Translations under genes and position numbers: made by a program
Notes under the pieces: generated by a model
What the model was told of the DNA's origin: nothing
The model's database searches: none
Seen by the model: only the letters and a program-made list of their open reading frames with translations
In this document: one piece after another, positions 23,936 through 36,790 of the stretch
Numbering within the stretch: position 1 is the first letter of the stretch
Layout of the letters: each line of letters opens with the position of its first letter
Assembly: GCA_035771175.1 (NCBI GenBank)
Contig: CM069608.1
Coordinates: 28,210,019-28,274,018, forward strand
Direction: 5' to 3'
Length of the DNA stretch: 64,000 nt
DNA from: Paratinospora sagittata
Lineage: Eukaryota > Streptophyta > Magnoliopsida > Ranunculales > Menispermaceae

Positions 23936-24601
23936 ATGGCCCGCCTCGCCGTTTTTCTCGCCGTTATCTTCTCCCTCTTCCTCCTCTCCCATGCTCGCCT
24001 TCCGTTTAACCTGCCGGCGAATGACGTCATCTCCGATCTGAAACCGTTAACTCTCTCGTCGGCATCTGACTCCGACGCCGGCGCTGGCAGCGTCGCCGTT
24101 ACCGAGACTCTCGAGCCCATTCGCCTCCCCAGCGATCGATCTGAGTCGGAATCGGGATCCGAGTCCGAGACCATCTCGATTCCCGCTGATCTACCGGAAT
24201 CTAACACGAACACGATCGCGGCGCGGCCGTTAACGACGGTAACGTACGACGTGAGGTTCCGTCCGATCTACCGTCACTTCCACCACTACACGAACGTCGA
24301 TCGGCCGTTCAGGTTCCTTTTCCCCGACCGTTGCCGTCATCTCCAGAAGCCGGTCACGGGGCCGTGGTTGAACGCGCGGGAGATTTCGTACGGCAACGAT
24401 ATGATTGTGCCGTCTGATCGGACGGTCAGGGAACGGTTTGGTCGAGTTCCGACGAGGTCTTATGGGTTTCCCGGTGGGAGGAGTAGGTTTGTAGTGAGGG
24501 AGTTACGAATAGTGAAACCAAAGATGAAGCATGTGGAAGAAGAAAAAGCTAGTCAAGGCGTTTTCTGGGAGCGGTTTTGGAAGTTTCTAAACCGCTTTTG
24601 A
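23936..24601 (+). CDS. Small secreted protein of unknown function, intronless
   Basis: An open frame of 221 codons starts at an ATG in good context (gttatcATGGCC) and ends in TGA. It is GC-rich at third positions, unlike the AT-rich surroundings, which supports real coding. Residues 1-20 (MARLAVFLAVIFSLFLLSHA) form a signal peptide, so the product should enter the secretory pathway. Residues about 40-95 are a Ser/Glu/Asp-rich, probably disordered stretch. From about residue 100 a compact part follows (YDVRFRPIYRHFHHYTNVDR, FPDRCRHLQKP, GPWLNAREISYGNDMIVPSD), and the end is aromatic and basic (FWERFWKFLNRF). Only one cysteine is seen in the mature part. I do not recognise a named family; a eudicot-conserved unknown is likely. 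It converges with the polygalacturonase gene, with about 616 bases between stops. Confidence 0.85.
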   Translation: MARLAVFLAVIFSLFLLSHARLPFNLPANDVISDLKPLTLSSASDSDAGAGSVAVTETLEPIRLPSDRSESESGSESETISIPADLPESNTNTIAARPLTTVTYDVRFRPIYRHFHHYTNVDRPFRFLFPDRCRHLQKPVTGPWLNAREISYGNDMIVPSDRTVRERFGRVPTRSYGFPGGRSRFVVRELRIVKPKMKHVEEEKASQGVFWERFWKFLNRF

Positions 24602-25217
24602 AGATCAGATGGTGGTTTTTGAAGTTAAATCTATTAATAATATGTTTGTTTTTCTTCACCTTTTTTTTTTTTTTGGCTTGGGTTTTTGAAGAATAGAAGG
24701 TAAATGATATTACAAATAGATGCATAGACGTATCTGTTTTAATTTGGTGGGAGTTATTATAGGTTTGTAGAAGATGCAGTAATATATGAGATTATTATTG
24801 TATATATATTGTTTGTGATCTGATTATAATTTGTGTAGGCAATTCTCTTTATCACTGTTTATTAATTACTAGTGATTGTATACAAGCGTATATCATTACA
24901 TGTTCTCGTTATTCATTAATTAAAATATATTATTGTTTTCTGATAAAAAAAAAATGTTATGAGGTTAGTCATGAACATATTTTTCAAAAAAAAAAAAAGA
25001 AGGTAAAAGGTGGTAAAAATTCATCAAGAAAAATCTAAAAAGTAGAAAAAATACATGTAAAATAAGCCCAAAAATACAATAAAAGTGAAAGGAAATAGAT
25101 ATAAGCATATTTTCTTGCATAGTTATATTACTGAGATAACAAAACCAACATGGGTTATGGCACATTTCCTTGTAAATAAATTAAATAACTTTTAAAAAAG
25201 AAAAAAAATATTGCATC
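24602..25217. other. Intergenic region between convergent genes
   Basis: AT-rich, presumably the 3' UTRs and poly(A) sites of both neighbours. Nothing else seen. Confidence 0.6.
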
Positions 25218-28200
25218 TTAAATTGTATTAGAACAGGAATAACTACCATGGGGGCTAGTAAGTTCGGAACATGGCCAAGGGGTTACCTCAAGCGCAGACC
25301 CACTGACATCAGAACACTTCCAAGGAGCTCCTTTTCCAGGTACACCATGAAGTTGAATATTGGAGAGACAAATCCCAGTAAAAGGTGACTCCTTAATACC
25401 ACGTATTAAACCTGGTTGCAGAACCTTCACACCCCAAACACTAGTCAATGTCACACCGTTCACCACTGGTAGAGCATTTGGATTGAACCAGTTGTCCGGG
25501 TGATCTCCAACGTCTCCGGCAATCCTGATTCCGGTCCTCACGTTTTCCATGTACACGTTTGACATTGTTATGTTCTTTATAAACCCGCCTCTGCCTGTAT
25601 TTGTCTTCAGATGGATCCCGATGCCCGTGTTGAAGATGTTTACGTGCTCAACAAAGATGTTTTCAACGCCACCGGAGGTTTCGCTTCCTATTGCAATTCC
25701 AGCAAATGGGGATGAGCCTGTGACCCTTCTAATGGTGATACCAGCGCTTTCACGGCCATATTTAATGCCATATTCATCCCAACCGCTCTTAACTGCAACC
25801 ATGTCGTCCCCAGTTGCAATGTAGGAGTCCTCTATGCAAACTTCAGAGCTGGAATCTGTATCAGTTCATCATAAGCATGCTTCTTTAGGTTGTATCTTGC
25901 ATTTAAATGGAATTGATAATTGAAGTGGACATGTTATGAGATAACACAGAAAAGTTAAAAAATCTCTAATAGTCAATCCTCATCATTCAACTAATTCCCA
26001 GGCGAATCATGAAATCGTAGGAAAAAAGGAAACTTTTTGGAAAGATACTAGAGAGCTAATCAATGAAAAGTTTTACTTTAATAGCAGACATCCAGATAGC
26101 CCAGAAACTCATGGATAATTACCTTTTCTTTTTCTTGACTAGTAAGTGGACAACATTATTCTACAATTATAATTGGCAACGTTGCATTGTATGATTTATA
26201 ATACGTACCTGGATCAATACCATCTGTGTTTGGAGAATCTGGTGGAGCCAAAATGGTCACATATTGAATTACAACATTGCTGCAGAAAGAACATATTGTC
26301 ATTTTGGCAGAAAAGTTTCAAACAGAAGCAAATGATCGCAAAATAGTGCAAAATAATTTTATTTAGGTTAGATAGGCGTTCACAATGCAAAAAAGAACAC
26401 TAGGATAGCATTTTTCAAATAGCTACAAAACATGGTTCAAAACACTTGAAACTCAACTCTGCTTGAAAATTCACGAGGTTGAGTGTAAACACTTGAAACT
26501 TGGAAGTTAGCTCCACACACACACACACACACACACATATTGGACAGAAGTATTAAACTTATATCTAGGATTAGTTAAGTTTTTCCATTGAATTTAACCA
26601 ACTTCCTAAACTAACTTATTTTTATAGACTATGATTTTAAATAGACTCAACTTGAAAACTAACTGAGATGAATAAGTCAACAAATTATGATAACTGCAGC
26701 ACCTTTAATGTATATTCAAATTTACAAGTTCCAATCAAGACTTTAGATCAAAATCATGGAAATTAAACAGAACACAAATCTCTAATCAACATCAACTAGA
26801 CAGAGTTTTAACATGACAAAACCCCTTGGACAGGAAAGCCTTCGTGATGTCCTTTATGCCAGACAATAGTTAAGTTCCACCATTTAATCAAAGTCTCATA
26901 AGGTTGATACAATGATTCCTCATAATCTTAAAATCCTCCAAGCATAAAAAATACTTCACCTCTTCAGGAATCTACCCAAAAATGATGAAGCAACCACCTC
27001 TTGTTCACAAGAGCTCCAAAATTACAAGCTTTCTTAAAACACCAAAGATTTCTTAAAAAGCTTTATCAAGGTTTCTTAAAACAAAAAGACTGTGCCCTAT
27101 TTATAATAAAACAAGCTAAGAACACAACAGCTAACCAAAAAAAAAAAATCAAACCCCAATTATTTATAAATTGAACATAGAAATTTGAATTTGCAGTGAA
27201 AACAATCTAGATCTTCTGTAGTAAATTCTGAAATTTAATCCTGTTGTGGAATTGATCTAGATCTTCTTGTAAAGGATTCCAAAATTTAAACATGCCATGA
27301 AAACTATTTGAAATCTTCTTGTACTCAATCTTGGTTTCCCTTCATTAACTCGTCAGAACTTCTAAAAGTTCCAACAAGGCAACACTAAACCTATACAAAC
27401 TAAATTGAAATAATCAATTTTGCGAAAATGTGAATGTTAAGATGGCTATATAATATTTAAAGCAAAAAATTAAAATGAACAAATTTGATAAATGATTAGA
27501 GAAGTCGTAACTAGAGATAAAATGGAGAAGAACCAATAAGATTGTTTAGACACACACAACGAAAACAATTAACTGCATCAGTAAGAAAGAATGGTAAATA
27601 AACTATTAACAACAATAGTTCATAGTTAATGGTTGTGTCATATTCTTTCATCAATATTTTGTTAATCCCTCCCAGCAAGTAGTCAATTGTCAAACACCTA
27701 TATTAAAAAGTAAAAACGTTGTCGCCAACGAGGGCTGGCGCAGTTGGTCGCTAATTCGGTGGGCATCGAAGAGGTCATGGGTTCAAGTTGGGAGAAGAAT
27801 TAGGAGTTGCTTGTTGTCGCTGACACATTACGTGCCCCCTCATGGGTATACGTTGCACGTGCCATGGCAGTGGACTGGTTCGTGGTGCTTGGGGCTTAGT
27901 CGGGTTCACTAGGTTAGCTGGCTAGGTGTCCCACCCGCATGGTGTGGAGATTAGTCGGGTGTCACGGTGGTGGACCGGGTCGGCCGGCGGCAACCATCCC
28001 ATCTTGCCCTCGGATACCCCTTGAGGGATTTATATCTTCTCAAAAAAAAAAGGTAAATACACTGTCATCCAAAAGTATCAACTCCTAGTGTACACTGCAT
28101 TGAGATTCAGAATTGGGGTTTGCATTACCTGCAATAAACAGGATGAATATTCCAGAAGGGAGAGTTCTGAAGGACAACATTTGAAATAATGATATTCCTC

Positions 28201-31200
28201 GAGTTCATGAACTCAATGAGATTTGGCCTAGTAAAACGGAGGGTCCTTTGCCTCCACATATTCCACCATACATCACCTTGGCCATCAATGGTCCCCTTCT
28301 CACCTGTCAATGGATTAAAGATTATTAGAGAGCATAAACTTATATTGTACAGTTTGCATGTGACTTTTAGCAGTTAAAAACGGTGCAAAAGTAGATTAAT
28401 TTTGTATCAGCCACAAACATAACCCTTATGCATATTAATTTCACATATGCATACTACAACACTACATGCTACCAAATATCTGACAGTGACACGCTATGAC
28501 CCAAATGTATAGTGCTTTTAATGCAACATAGGTCTAACTGTCTAAGTTAATCCAGAATTCTGGTATATGATATATGTGGCAAAGCAATTACGAAGATGGA
28601 AGACCAGAAGTTTAAACAACCTGTGATTATCACATCGCGTAGTCCTTCTCCATGTATAAAACTCTTATACCTTGGTCCAGGTAGCTCTCTCCCTCTCCCA
28701 TAAGATGGCAGGGGAGGAATTAGGGACCAATTCGATGTGTCCTGCAACAGGTAAAAACAATAGTAATAACATATGAACAATTTGCATATATGTAAAATAA
28801 AATTAAAAAATTAAAAAAAAATCCGATAGTTAGCACAATCAGGTAAATTAAGAAGCAAACTCAATTTCTAATTTTTCCACCATCTTTTGATTACTCTAAC
28901 GTATAAATAAATCTTTTTCTACAAAGCTAGTGAGATGCTTTTTCCTTCTTTATATTAATAGGGAAACAGTGATTGCCTAATTTACTTTTGCAACAAAACA
29001 CTGTGATCACAGTCTAAAACAATCTATTCCAAACTGAAAGACTTCAGAAAATCCAAACTTTGATATCACTAAATATCAAACCTAAACATTTTTCATACAC
29101 GAACAGTTGTGTACACTGCACAAGCTCCATAACTAAGAAATTCTACTGCTTTCCTTATAAGTAAATTCTACAGCTTTCCATATATATATATATAAAGGTA
29201 TGGTTATCTTTTATTTTAAAAATTAACACTGGAGTAACATAATATTTTCAGCATCCACTTCTCCTACTTTTGGACTTACTGTACATGCATTTTCTATATT
29301 TCTCCCTTTTCAATTCTAATGTTTTACTATTTTTCACCCTTTTCCATCACTAAACCAAAAAAGACATTCTCTACTCAAAATCTTTTCTGAAAAAACAATA
29401 CGAGTGTTATACCCATAATCTTAAAATTTATTTTTAAATAAAATTTTAATTTTAATTTATAAATAACAAAAATCAAGTGCATGTACACACAGGCACAGAT
29501 ATACATTTTTGGGTGTGTTTGTGAGTATTATCCACTAAGAAGTGCGGTCTTGGCGTAACGGTTGAGGGTGGTCTATCGTGACCTGGTGGTCATAGGTTCA
29601 TTCCAAAAACAATCTCTCTAATATATAACTAAAGCTACGAACATGTCCCTTTCTTAGACCCCATCAATAATGGGAGCCTCATGCACACCCTTATTAAGCC
29701 AGGCTCTACCCAAGGTTCAGAGAATATATCGAAGCCAATTTTGGTATTTGGACTTGTCAATTTCAATACTAACTCAATAAGAAACTTTTAAACCAAGCTT
29801 GGCTTCACTCAAGGTTTCTCTGGCTGGAGTCATGCTGAACTCCAGCAATTTACTATTTTCTATGAGAATAAAATAGTAGCACGGAGAAAACTGATATTCA
29901 TAGGTCAAGTATAAGGAAGGATTTAGCACAAAATATTCCTCCTTACAGTTGAGTTCAGGTAGGTTTCAGCCATTGAACAATTCAACCTATAAAAAATTGA
30001 ATTTCAGCCTGAACACCTAAATAGTCTTATTAAGTGAATCTGCCCAAGTGCAATGAGAAAGCGACAGCTTTGGCTCTGTTTGTGCAGCAAATGATTTTGT
30101 TTTCTATATTCCACTATATCTCAATGGTCCGACAATATCTTTTTTAAAACACTTTCAGGTATGAAAATACATTTGAAATTATCAGAAAAAAAAAAAAAAA
30201 TTGTTGCTTCTTTTTTTCTTTTTCTCTTTTTTGGAGAGGTGAAAAAAAAATTGTTCCTTCAAGGATAGTGTAACATTTATTTAATGTGAAGTTTACTAAC
30301 CAACAAATCTTATCCTAATGTATTTGTTAATTCCATAAATTTACCAAGGACCATCAATTGCCATATGGTTGACCCTTGCCATATCTTAAGATAAGCCATA
30401 TAATCTTCAGAGTTAATGACATATCACAACATAAGGCCCGTCTCTCTCTTGTTCACTATATAAGAAAACAATGAAAGAGACTACAAATGGACTGGAATCA
30501 TCAGAGTTAATTACAACCTGACATACTCTTTCCAGGCTTGGGCCCAACACAATTAGTGAAATCTGGGCTCTTAATGTGTGCAAGGCTGTCACCTAAAACT
30601 TCTGATCTATGAACGACTCAAACATGACAAGATCCAATCATATAATTAACATATAGGGATTTCCAGTGACTATGAGGTTGGCTTTTTTATTTTCTTATGG
30701 TCCTGGATCTGTGGCTTCCTAGTGTGACCCATGAGCATTTTGTCCAAGAACTTGCGCACTTCCAGTTAGCATGCCAGTCTGTCATGCTTATGGGACGAGC
30801 ACCAGTTATAATTCTATAATCCACATCACATGAAAGCACATGCAACTGGAAGCAAAAATTCCAGTGGGCCCACCATATGCGATCCTCCACCCATAAAAGT
30901 TTAATCCAACACAGGTCCCCTTAGCTACCATTCTCTAGAAATTTTATTAAGTGGTAAGACCCACCCACCCGCAATTCTCTACTACCAAGTCTACGTTGTA
31001 TGTCCAATCTATTAAAAACCCATCAATAATGAAGTGCACAGATAACCAGAAGTAGTTTATTAATTAATCTATAATGGTTGATAAAACCACCAATCATTCT
31101 CCTTGATCGTAAAAACTAATTAAAAAATCAAAATATAGAATGATTACATAATCTAAAGTTAAGAAAATTAGTCCTTTGTAAATACCTGATCATTTATTTT

Positions 31201-31413
31201 ATAGAAGAGTCATTTTTGTCAAACTTCCAAATTTAAAAAAATTGTTATGGAGTTAATGTCATAATTTAAAATATCCCCACTTTCCCTATATTATGTTTAA
31301 TTTCTCTTTTCAGCCTTTTTTAATTCTAACATTTTTAATTCTTTTTATTTACAAATAAAAATTTATTTTTTATATATAAGTTTGACATAAACAATATTAA
31401 TGTATATTAACAA

Positions 31414-31447
<34 letters not shown>

Positions 31448-32330
31448 TTTATGCGTTTAATTTGAAATTTTAATTTCAAATAAAAATAAATTTGAATTAA
31501 TAAAAGAAAAAAAAGAAAAAAAAAACACAAGTAACACACATGCAGGCATACTAGTAGCAGTCAATAAATTAATTTATTAGATTGCCTGTTAGATCGCCTT
31601 GAATATGACTCAAGTCGATGTAACAACTCTGTGTGGGGGGGGGGGGGGGGGGGGGGCATGGTGTTAAAAGTGTCTTAATCTCAAAAAAGAGCAATGTCAT
31701 TCCGCACACACTTTTAGCACCCATTTGCAGTACCTAACCTGTTATATATGTCATTGAATCACGCATCAATAGATGATACAAAAATCATCTAACATACATT
31801 ACCAAGGCATGTGCTAAAATCCTGTACAAGAAGGTCCCGGGGGTGCTAGTATCTTCTCAAAAAAAAATAAAAAATAAAAAAAAATTAAGTGATAACCTAA
31901 TCTAAAATCGTAATCTAAAAGTGAAAAATAAAAAAGGGCCCTCTAACGACAGGGAAATTTACGCAAAGAAAGAGTGAATGAATACCTGAGTGGCTCTGAT
32001 CACAGCACCTTTAGCCAAATACAAGGTCATGTGGCTCGTTAAACTAAAGCTCCCCGTGAGATAAACCCCTGGGGGAATGAAAAGAAGCGTTCCGCCTCTT
32101 CTCCTGAGATGTTCTATCCGATATATCGCTTCCCGAAACGCATTTGTGTTCAATGTACGGCCGTCGCCGACACCACCAAAATCGTTAATCGAGATAACAT
32201 CGTTCCTGTGCAACATCGGTACTATCCCGGAGCACGTCGCCCAATCTCCGACAACGAACCGGTGTTGTCGCCGGAACATTTCCACGGCCAATATGCCGAG
32301 AAATATCGAGAGCAGATGAGATCGAACCAT
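25218..32330 (-). CDS. Polygalacturonase-like protein (glycoside hydrolase family 28)
   Basis: Five exons: 31986-32330, 28621-28741, 28129-28303, 26209-26279 and 25218-25855. All introns are GT-AG and phases join cleanly to 449 residues plus TAA. GH28 enzymes cut polygalacturonan in the cell wall. Visible motifs: SPNTDGIDP (229-237) and GDD (253-255), which hold the catalytic acids. The usual GHG is F-A-G (288-290) followed by IAIGSETSGG, and the RIK site is HLK (319-321) before TNTGRGG. The N terminus has a hydrophobic run (LLSIFLGILAV) after MVRSH, a signal peptide or anchor. Other hallmarks are INDFGGVGDGRTLNTNAF, GTIDGQGDVWW and CLSNIQLHG. It belongs to the plant clade often annotated 'probable polygalacturonase', for which activity is largely inferred. 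Introns 1 and 3 are large (3244 and 1849 bases) and hold SINEs. Confidence 0.93.
26513..26537. repeat. CA dinucleotide microsatellite
   Basis: An uninterrupted ac/ca run of about 24 bases inside intron 3 of the polygalacturonase gene. Confidence 0.9.
27727..28052 (+). mobile_element. tRNA-derived SINE in polygalacturonase intron 3
   Basis: Starts gagggctggcgcagttggtc (A box) with B box catgggttcaagttg about 45 bases on, and ends ttatatcttctc plus ten A. Flanks give a diverged TSD (gtaaaaacgttgtcgcc at 27710-27726, gtaaatacactgtcatcc at 28053-28070). About 325 bp and GC-rich. It is antisense to the host gene. A diverged relative lies at about 44010-44285. Confidence 0.75.
29541..29696 (+). 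mobile_element. Au-like SINE in polygalacturonase intron 1
   Basis: agtgcggtcttggcgtaacg, then tgacctggtggtcataggtt, and the late segment accccatcaataatgggagc follow the plan of the plant Au SINE family as I remember it. The copy is degraded and its TSD is not clear. Confidence 0.6.
31635..31656. repeat. Run of 22 guanines
   Basis: Unbroken G on the plus strand, inside intron 1 of the minus-strand polygalacturonase gene, so C-rich in its transcript. See findings. Confidence 0.95.
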
Positions 32331-32374
32331 TGCAGCTAGTAAAAATCCAACGCAGCTTCTTCTATCAACAGCAC

Positions 32375-32884
32375 CTGCAGCGATTCAACGAAGAAACCGA
32401 GATTCAAAACTCTGATCAATTAATTGAAGTTTAATCGCGATAGAACACTCGTTTAAAGCGAGATTCCAACAATAGAAACATGAATCCGCCGAATGAACCT
32501 CCTTAGATAAGAAGTTCACGTTGTCATTAATGACGCTAGATTACTACTCTAGAACTCAATTTTGAAGCAGGAAACCACAGATCTGTAGATTACAAAGCGA
32601 AGTTTCTTGAAAAGCTTCCAAAGTTCAAATCAAGCATCAATAGAAGACAATAGAGTGAATAGACCATGAAAAACATTAAAAAAGAAATCCTAGTTTCCAG
32701 TAGAGGCTGCGGAAGCCATGGAAGCTCAAAGTCTGAAATTTTAGTAATTAATTAATTAATTAAAAAGAGGAGTTCCAAGAAGAAATATCCAAAAACAACT
32801 TTAATGGAGTATTGATTTGCAGAAAAATAAATAATAAGAATAAGAAGATGATTTGGAGAGATGAAATGAGCAGAGAAATCTCAC
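32375..32884 (-). other. Probable 5' UTR intron of the polygalacturonase gene
   Basis: On the minus strand a donor (cttctg|gtgaga) ends at 32885/32884 and an acceptor (cgctgcag|gtgctg) lies at 32375/32374, 44 bases before the ATG. The 510-base interval is AT-rich and has no competing ORF. If it is real, the first non-coding exon lies between about 32885 and 33120. Confidence 0.5.
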
Positions 32885-33120
32885 CAGAAGCTGGAGATTT
32901 TGTCGGTGGTCTTAGCGATTGTAAGCAAACAAATACGTGAAGAAGAAAACTTTACTTGCCGAGAAATGATCCAAGAAGAACGCTCCAAGAAATCGAAGGT
33001 CGCTCTAATGGCGGTAGAAATTGTTAAATAATTTTTTATAAAAAAGGAAAAAAATGTAGCAGAAAAACAGAGCTTCGTCTGTTAGCTATTGTCTTACAAA
33101 GAGAGAGAGAGAGAGGGTGA
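32885..33120 (-). promoter_or_regulatory. Putative leader and promoter region of the polygalacturonase gene
   Basis: Contains a GA run at about 33100-33117 (CT-rich in the transcript sense), common in plant leaders. No clear TATA box could be placed. Confidence 0.35.
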
Positions 33121-35981
33121 AGTAAAGCGTGCGACGAATGACGACACGGGAGGTATGGCTACTGAAGAGCTTTTTATTTATTTATTTGTATAGTATTTTG
33201 GGTTAATATAATAAAGAATATTCGTTTTCTGAGTTTTTTCATTTGCATCCTTGAAGAGTAAGCATATTTGGAACTTGCTGCTCGTTCATTCTACGTGGCG
33301 TGTGTCGCTATCACGTGACTTTTCGGACCGTTATCTTAGCGTAACTTTGGATTGATGCCGGGTGGCGTTGTCTTACAAGAACAACAGCTATCACGTGCTT
33401 CGAACATCAACGGGTCTTTTCATTAGTATTATCTTTTGACTAATTATCCGAAACTTGTTGGGCACAACACAACAAAAGTACTTTTCTCTAATATTTTTAG
33501 TTAAAGATGTCAATTTTACCCTTTTTCAATTAAATGTATCAAATTGTAGTATCATTTATATTAACCAGATGAACTTACCTTACAGACTAATAAACGCAGT
33601 TAATTTTGAACAAATTAATGAGGTCATTTATGGTATTCTAAAAAATGATGAGGTTAAAGTTGACAATTCATATCTGTATACAATATCTAAAACGCAAAAA
33701 CAATCGGGTTACCACCTTTCTCAAAACAGAATTTCGCCGCCTTTCAACAGTAAACGCAGCGTTTTGTTGTTTGACACAGACGCCCTGTTTGGGGCGGAGA
33801 TTTTTTCGGTGTTACGGTGAAAAAATACAAGTAAATGGGATGTTAGATTTTATAAGTAGAGCCAACAAGCATTATTTTTATTTAATAAAATAAAATAAAA
33901 TAAAAATAATTTTATATTTTTCTTATAATTTTTCATCTTTTTCTTGTTTTTTTTTTTTTGTCTTTTACCTCTAATATCTAAGCTAGGGGCGCGACTACTC
34001 TAGAGTCGGAAACTGTACACAGTACTGTATAATCCCTTATCATAAAGGGCACATAAATATAGACACGAATTAGACTCAAAATCAAAATTTCGTTTATCAA
34101 TCATAACTTTTACCTCATTCAATAACTAACAAGACTACAAACTTTAAATTTTTTCTTTATTTTCTTCTCGACCTTCAATAAAATAGTGGGTTTAAACTCA
34201 TGTGTAACCTAAATATTATACAGGAAACTTCCTATGAACAGGACAAGCCTTTTGCAAATACAATATCCATAATAATAGGAGTTTAAATATTATACATTAA
34301 AGTTACCATTAACATGCAATTATATATTATATTTAAGCAAGTTGTATTATATTAGGAATTCATTATCTTATTTTTTATTGAAGATACGGCAGAAAATCAT
34401 AAACTTATTTATTGACATGTCTAAGTTAATGGGAAAAAAACTTTTATCATTAAACAAAATTAATTATATGAACCCAATTCCTCTATTTTATTAAAGAAAA
34501 TTTCTACTAATTACTAAAGTGATAGCAATTGTAGCATCCACCGGTGATGTGTGAAAGAGGGTAAGCTTCCACACCTTTTGCATCTTTTCACTGGTCTAAA
34601 ATAAGGCAAAATGGTAAAGTCATTAAGGAGGTGTCTCGAATTTTGAAGAATAGAGAAAAAGAGTGTATTTATAAATAGCTGAGTGTTAAGGGATTCATTT
34701 CTAAATAAACTATTTTTGTACTGGGCGCCAAATGACACGTGGGAGAGCGGGACGAGTTGGCATCAGCCTGGGAATTACATCGTCTCTCGTTCCTTACCGT
34801 AGGATTTCCTCCGAAGATTGAACCATAAAAGCTTGCTGGGTTTTAAGGGAGGAAAGATTCAATGCGGTCGCCCGTACAAACCAATTAAATAACTACACCG
34901 TTCAATAATAAAGAACCTATTTGCTTTATTTGCATTTCCTTTCTTTTCCTTTTTTTCGGTTTTGGCCTAATCCCTATTCTAGTGTTGGAAAGGTATTGAT
35001 CGATTCTTTTTAAGTGAATATAACTAAAATAGACACAAATTTTAATTTTAAGACCTTCATTCCTTAATCACTTTTAGTATAGACCTCCGACTATTTATGA
35101 TGCATTAAGTTGGGTTATTTAATATTTCTTTAATATAAAATTAAACTTAAAAACTTAAGTACATGTAATGAGGCATCATCTACACCATTGATATTTTTAT
35201 CATTTAAATTTTGAGTTTGAGTTTTGAGTGATCATCAAATGTGTTTGAGTTCTTAAGTTTTTTTTATGTTTATTTAACATTTTTTTATTATATATACTAG
35301 TGCGTGTACGTGTGCTTAACACGTGTATATATTTTTTTTTCAGTTGACTCTGAGTATTTAAATTACTTAGGTGAAAAATATTATATTTTTAAGGAAATTA
35401 AGTTTTGAACAAATTTTTAATTTTTATATATTTTTTAGTGATATTATTTTTTGTTAAAACTATTTATAGTTTATAGTGAAAGTAACCAATTTGATATCGC
35501 CCTTCAATTCGAATTAGCAAAAGTAATATATCCTTGCAAAATATGGATTCCAAACATTCATAATATGTCTGTTAATGAGTCGAATTACTTTAAACAAAAA
35601 AGAAAAAAAAAATATTATTTAAAATAAATTTAAATGTTATGACTAAAGAAGGCTAAATTGAAAATGTCAATTATTAAAAAGTAGAATGGGAAGAAATGTG
35701 AAAAAAGTTAAATTACCCTCTATTTTACTAAAATCATATAGTAAGATTTAAAATAACCATAAGATTCTTTAGGACACTTTTAAAAGATAAAAATGGCCAC
35801 GTCATGCATAAATAAACTTTTTACATTATATCAATAAATATGGCCATATAGATATAGACATCGACAAAGATAAATATGACACTCAAAGCCAAAGTAAGGA
35901 TTCAATATGGTTACTCTACATAGTACTTTTAATAGATTTCTTTTTTTGGACAATACTTGTAATATATTACACCATATATAA
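33121..35981. other. Intergenic DNA
   Basis: No gene supported. The short open frames at 33455-33893 have no recognisable motifs and low-complexity composition. Around 34520-34870 the sequence is less AT-rich, with a cacgtgggag G-box-like site near 34737, but no coding was seen. Confidence 0.5.
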
Positions 35982-36790
35982 TATTGGTGCAAGATTTGAC
36001 TAACACCAATAAGATAATGAGATGAAAAAAACAACGATGATTTGTTCTGGAACTTGCCGGAGAAATAGTCTGGACAACGGAGATTATGATCTGAAAAGGA
36101 AGAAGCAGATAAGAGAATATACTATCGTAAGGAACACCGATGTGGTGACAACCAAAGACCCTCTGATGCCTAAGTTAGTTCAGAGCTAGTAGAAGAGTAC
36201 ATAAAAGAATAGTAGAGTTGAACTGTGTAGAGAATAATGTACCTTTCTCCTTAGGGGTGATAAGGTTTTTATAGAGTTTGGTATTTGGCCTTGTAGTCTG
36301 AGTTATAGTCAAATTAGGAATGCCCAAAGGCTTTTCACTCGAATCAAGAGGCATTTAGTCCTCTTCCTATCCGGATTAGAAGGCATTTAGTCCTCTTCCT
36401 ATCCAGACTAGGAGGGATTTAGTCATTTTCTAGTTAAACTGGAAAAGCTGCGTAGCCTTCTAGTGAGACTCGAAAAGTTAGATAATCTTTATCACGGTCG
36501 AATTAGTAGAGAATTCCGAATTTGCCGCAGTAGATCTCATGTAGTCATTATCTGGCACGTGGCCAATTTGTTATCCTGCTCTGTAGCACCAAGCATAACA
36601 CATCAATGTTGTTTATACTACGGATGGCTAAGGAAGTCGGTTCTACTCAGGGACACACCTCGGTAGGCCGAGGTGTTCCATCATCCTGCCGACCTTATGG
36701 TTATAAGACAAATATGTCGGTGTGTCGACTGACCTAATTGTCATATGTTGACATGGCATTCTGCTCGGTATTCTGAGATATGGTCCAACA
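35982..36790 (-). mobile_element. Solo LTR related to the Gypsy element, reverse orientation
   Basis: Read on the minus strand it begins TGTTGGACCATAT, the same 13 bases as the 3' LTR at 21469, and ends caaatcttgcaccaata, matching that LTR's end with one change in the last two bases. A TATA box and a ccctaagg segment occur in the same order as in the Gypsy LTR. Flanks tataa (35977-35981) and tatag (36791-36795) are a 5-bp TSD with one change. The body has diverged, so it comes from a related family. Confidence 0.8.

Noticed and set aside
23872..24213. 113-codon minus-strand frame
   Set aside because: It is an antisense shadow of the secreted-protein gene, whose plus-strand frame has a signal peptide, TATA box and good start context.
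29541..29620. tRNA gene
   Set aside because: A- and B-box-like sequence is present but no cloverleaf acceptor pairing; it fits an Au-like SINE.
33455..33893. Overlapping 121- and 82-codon frames
   Set aside because: No recognisable motif, AT-rich codon use, and two frames compete over the same bases.
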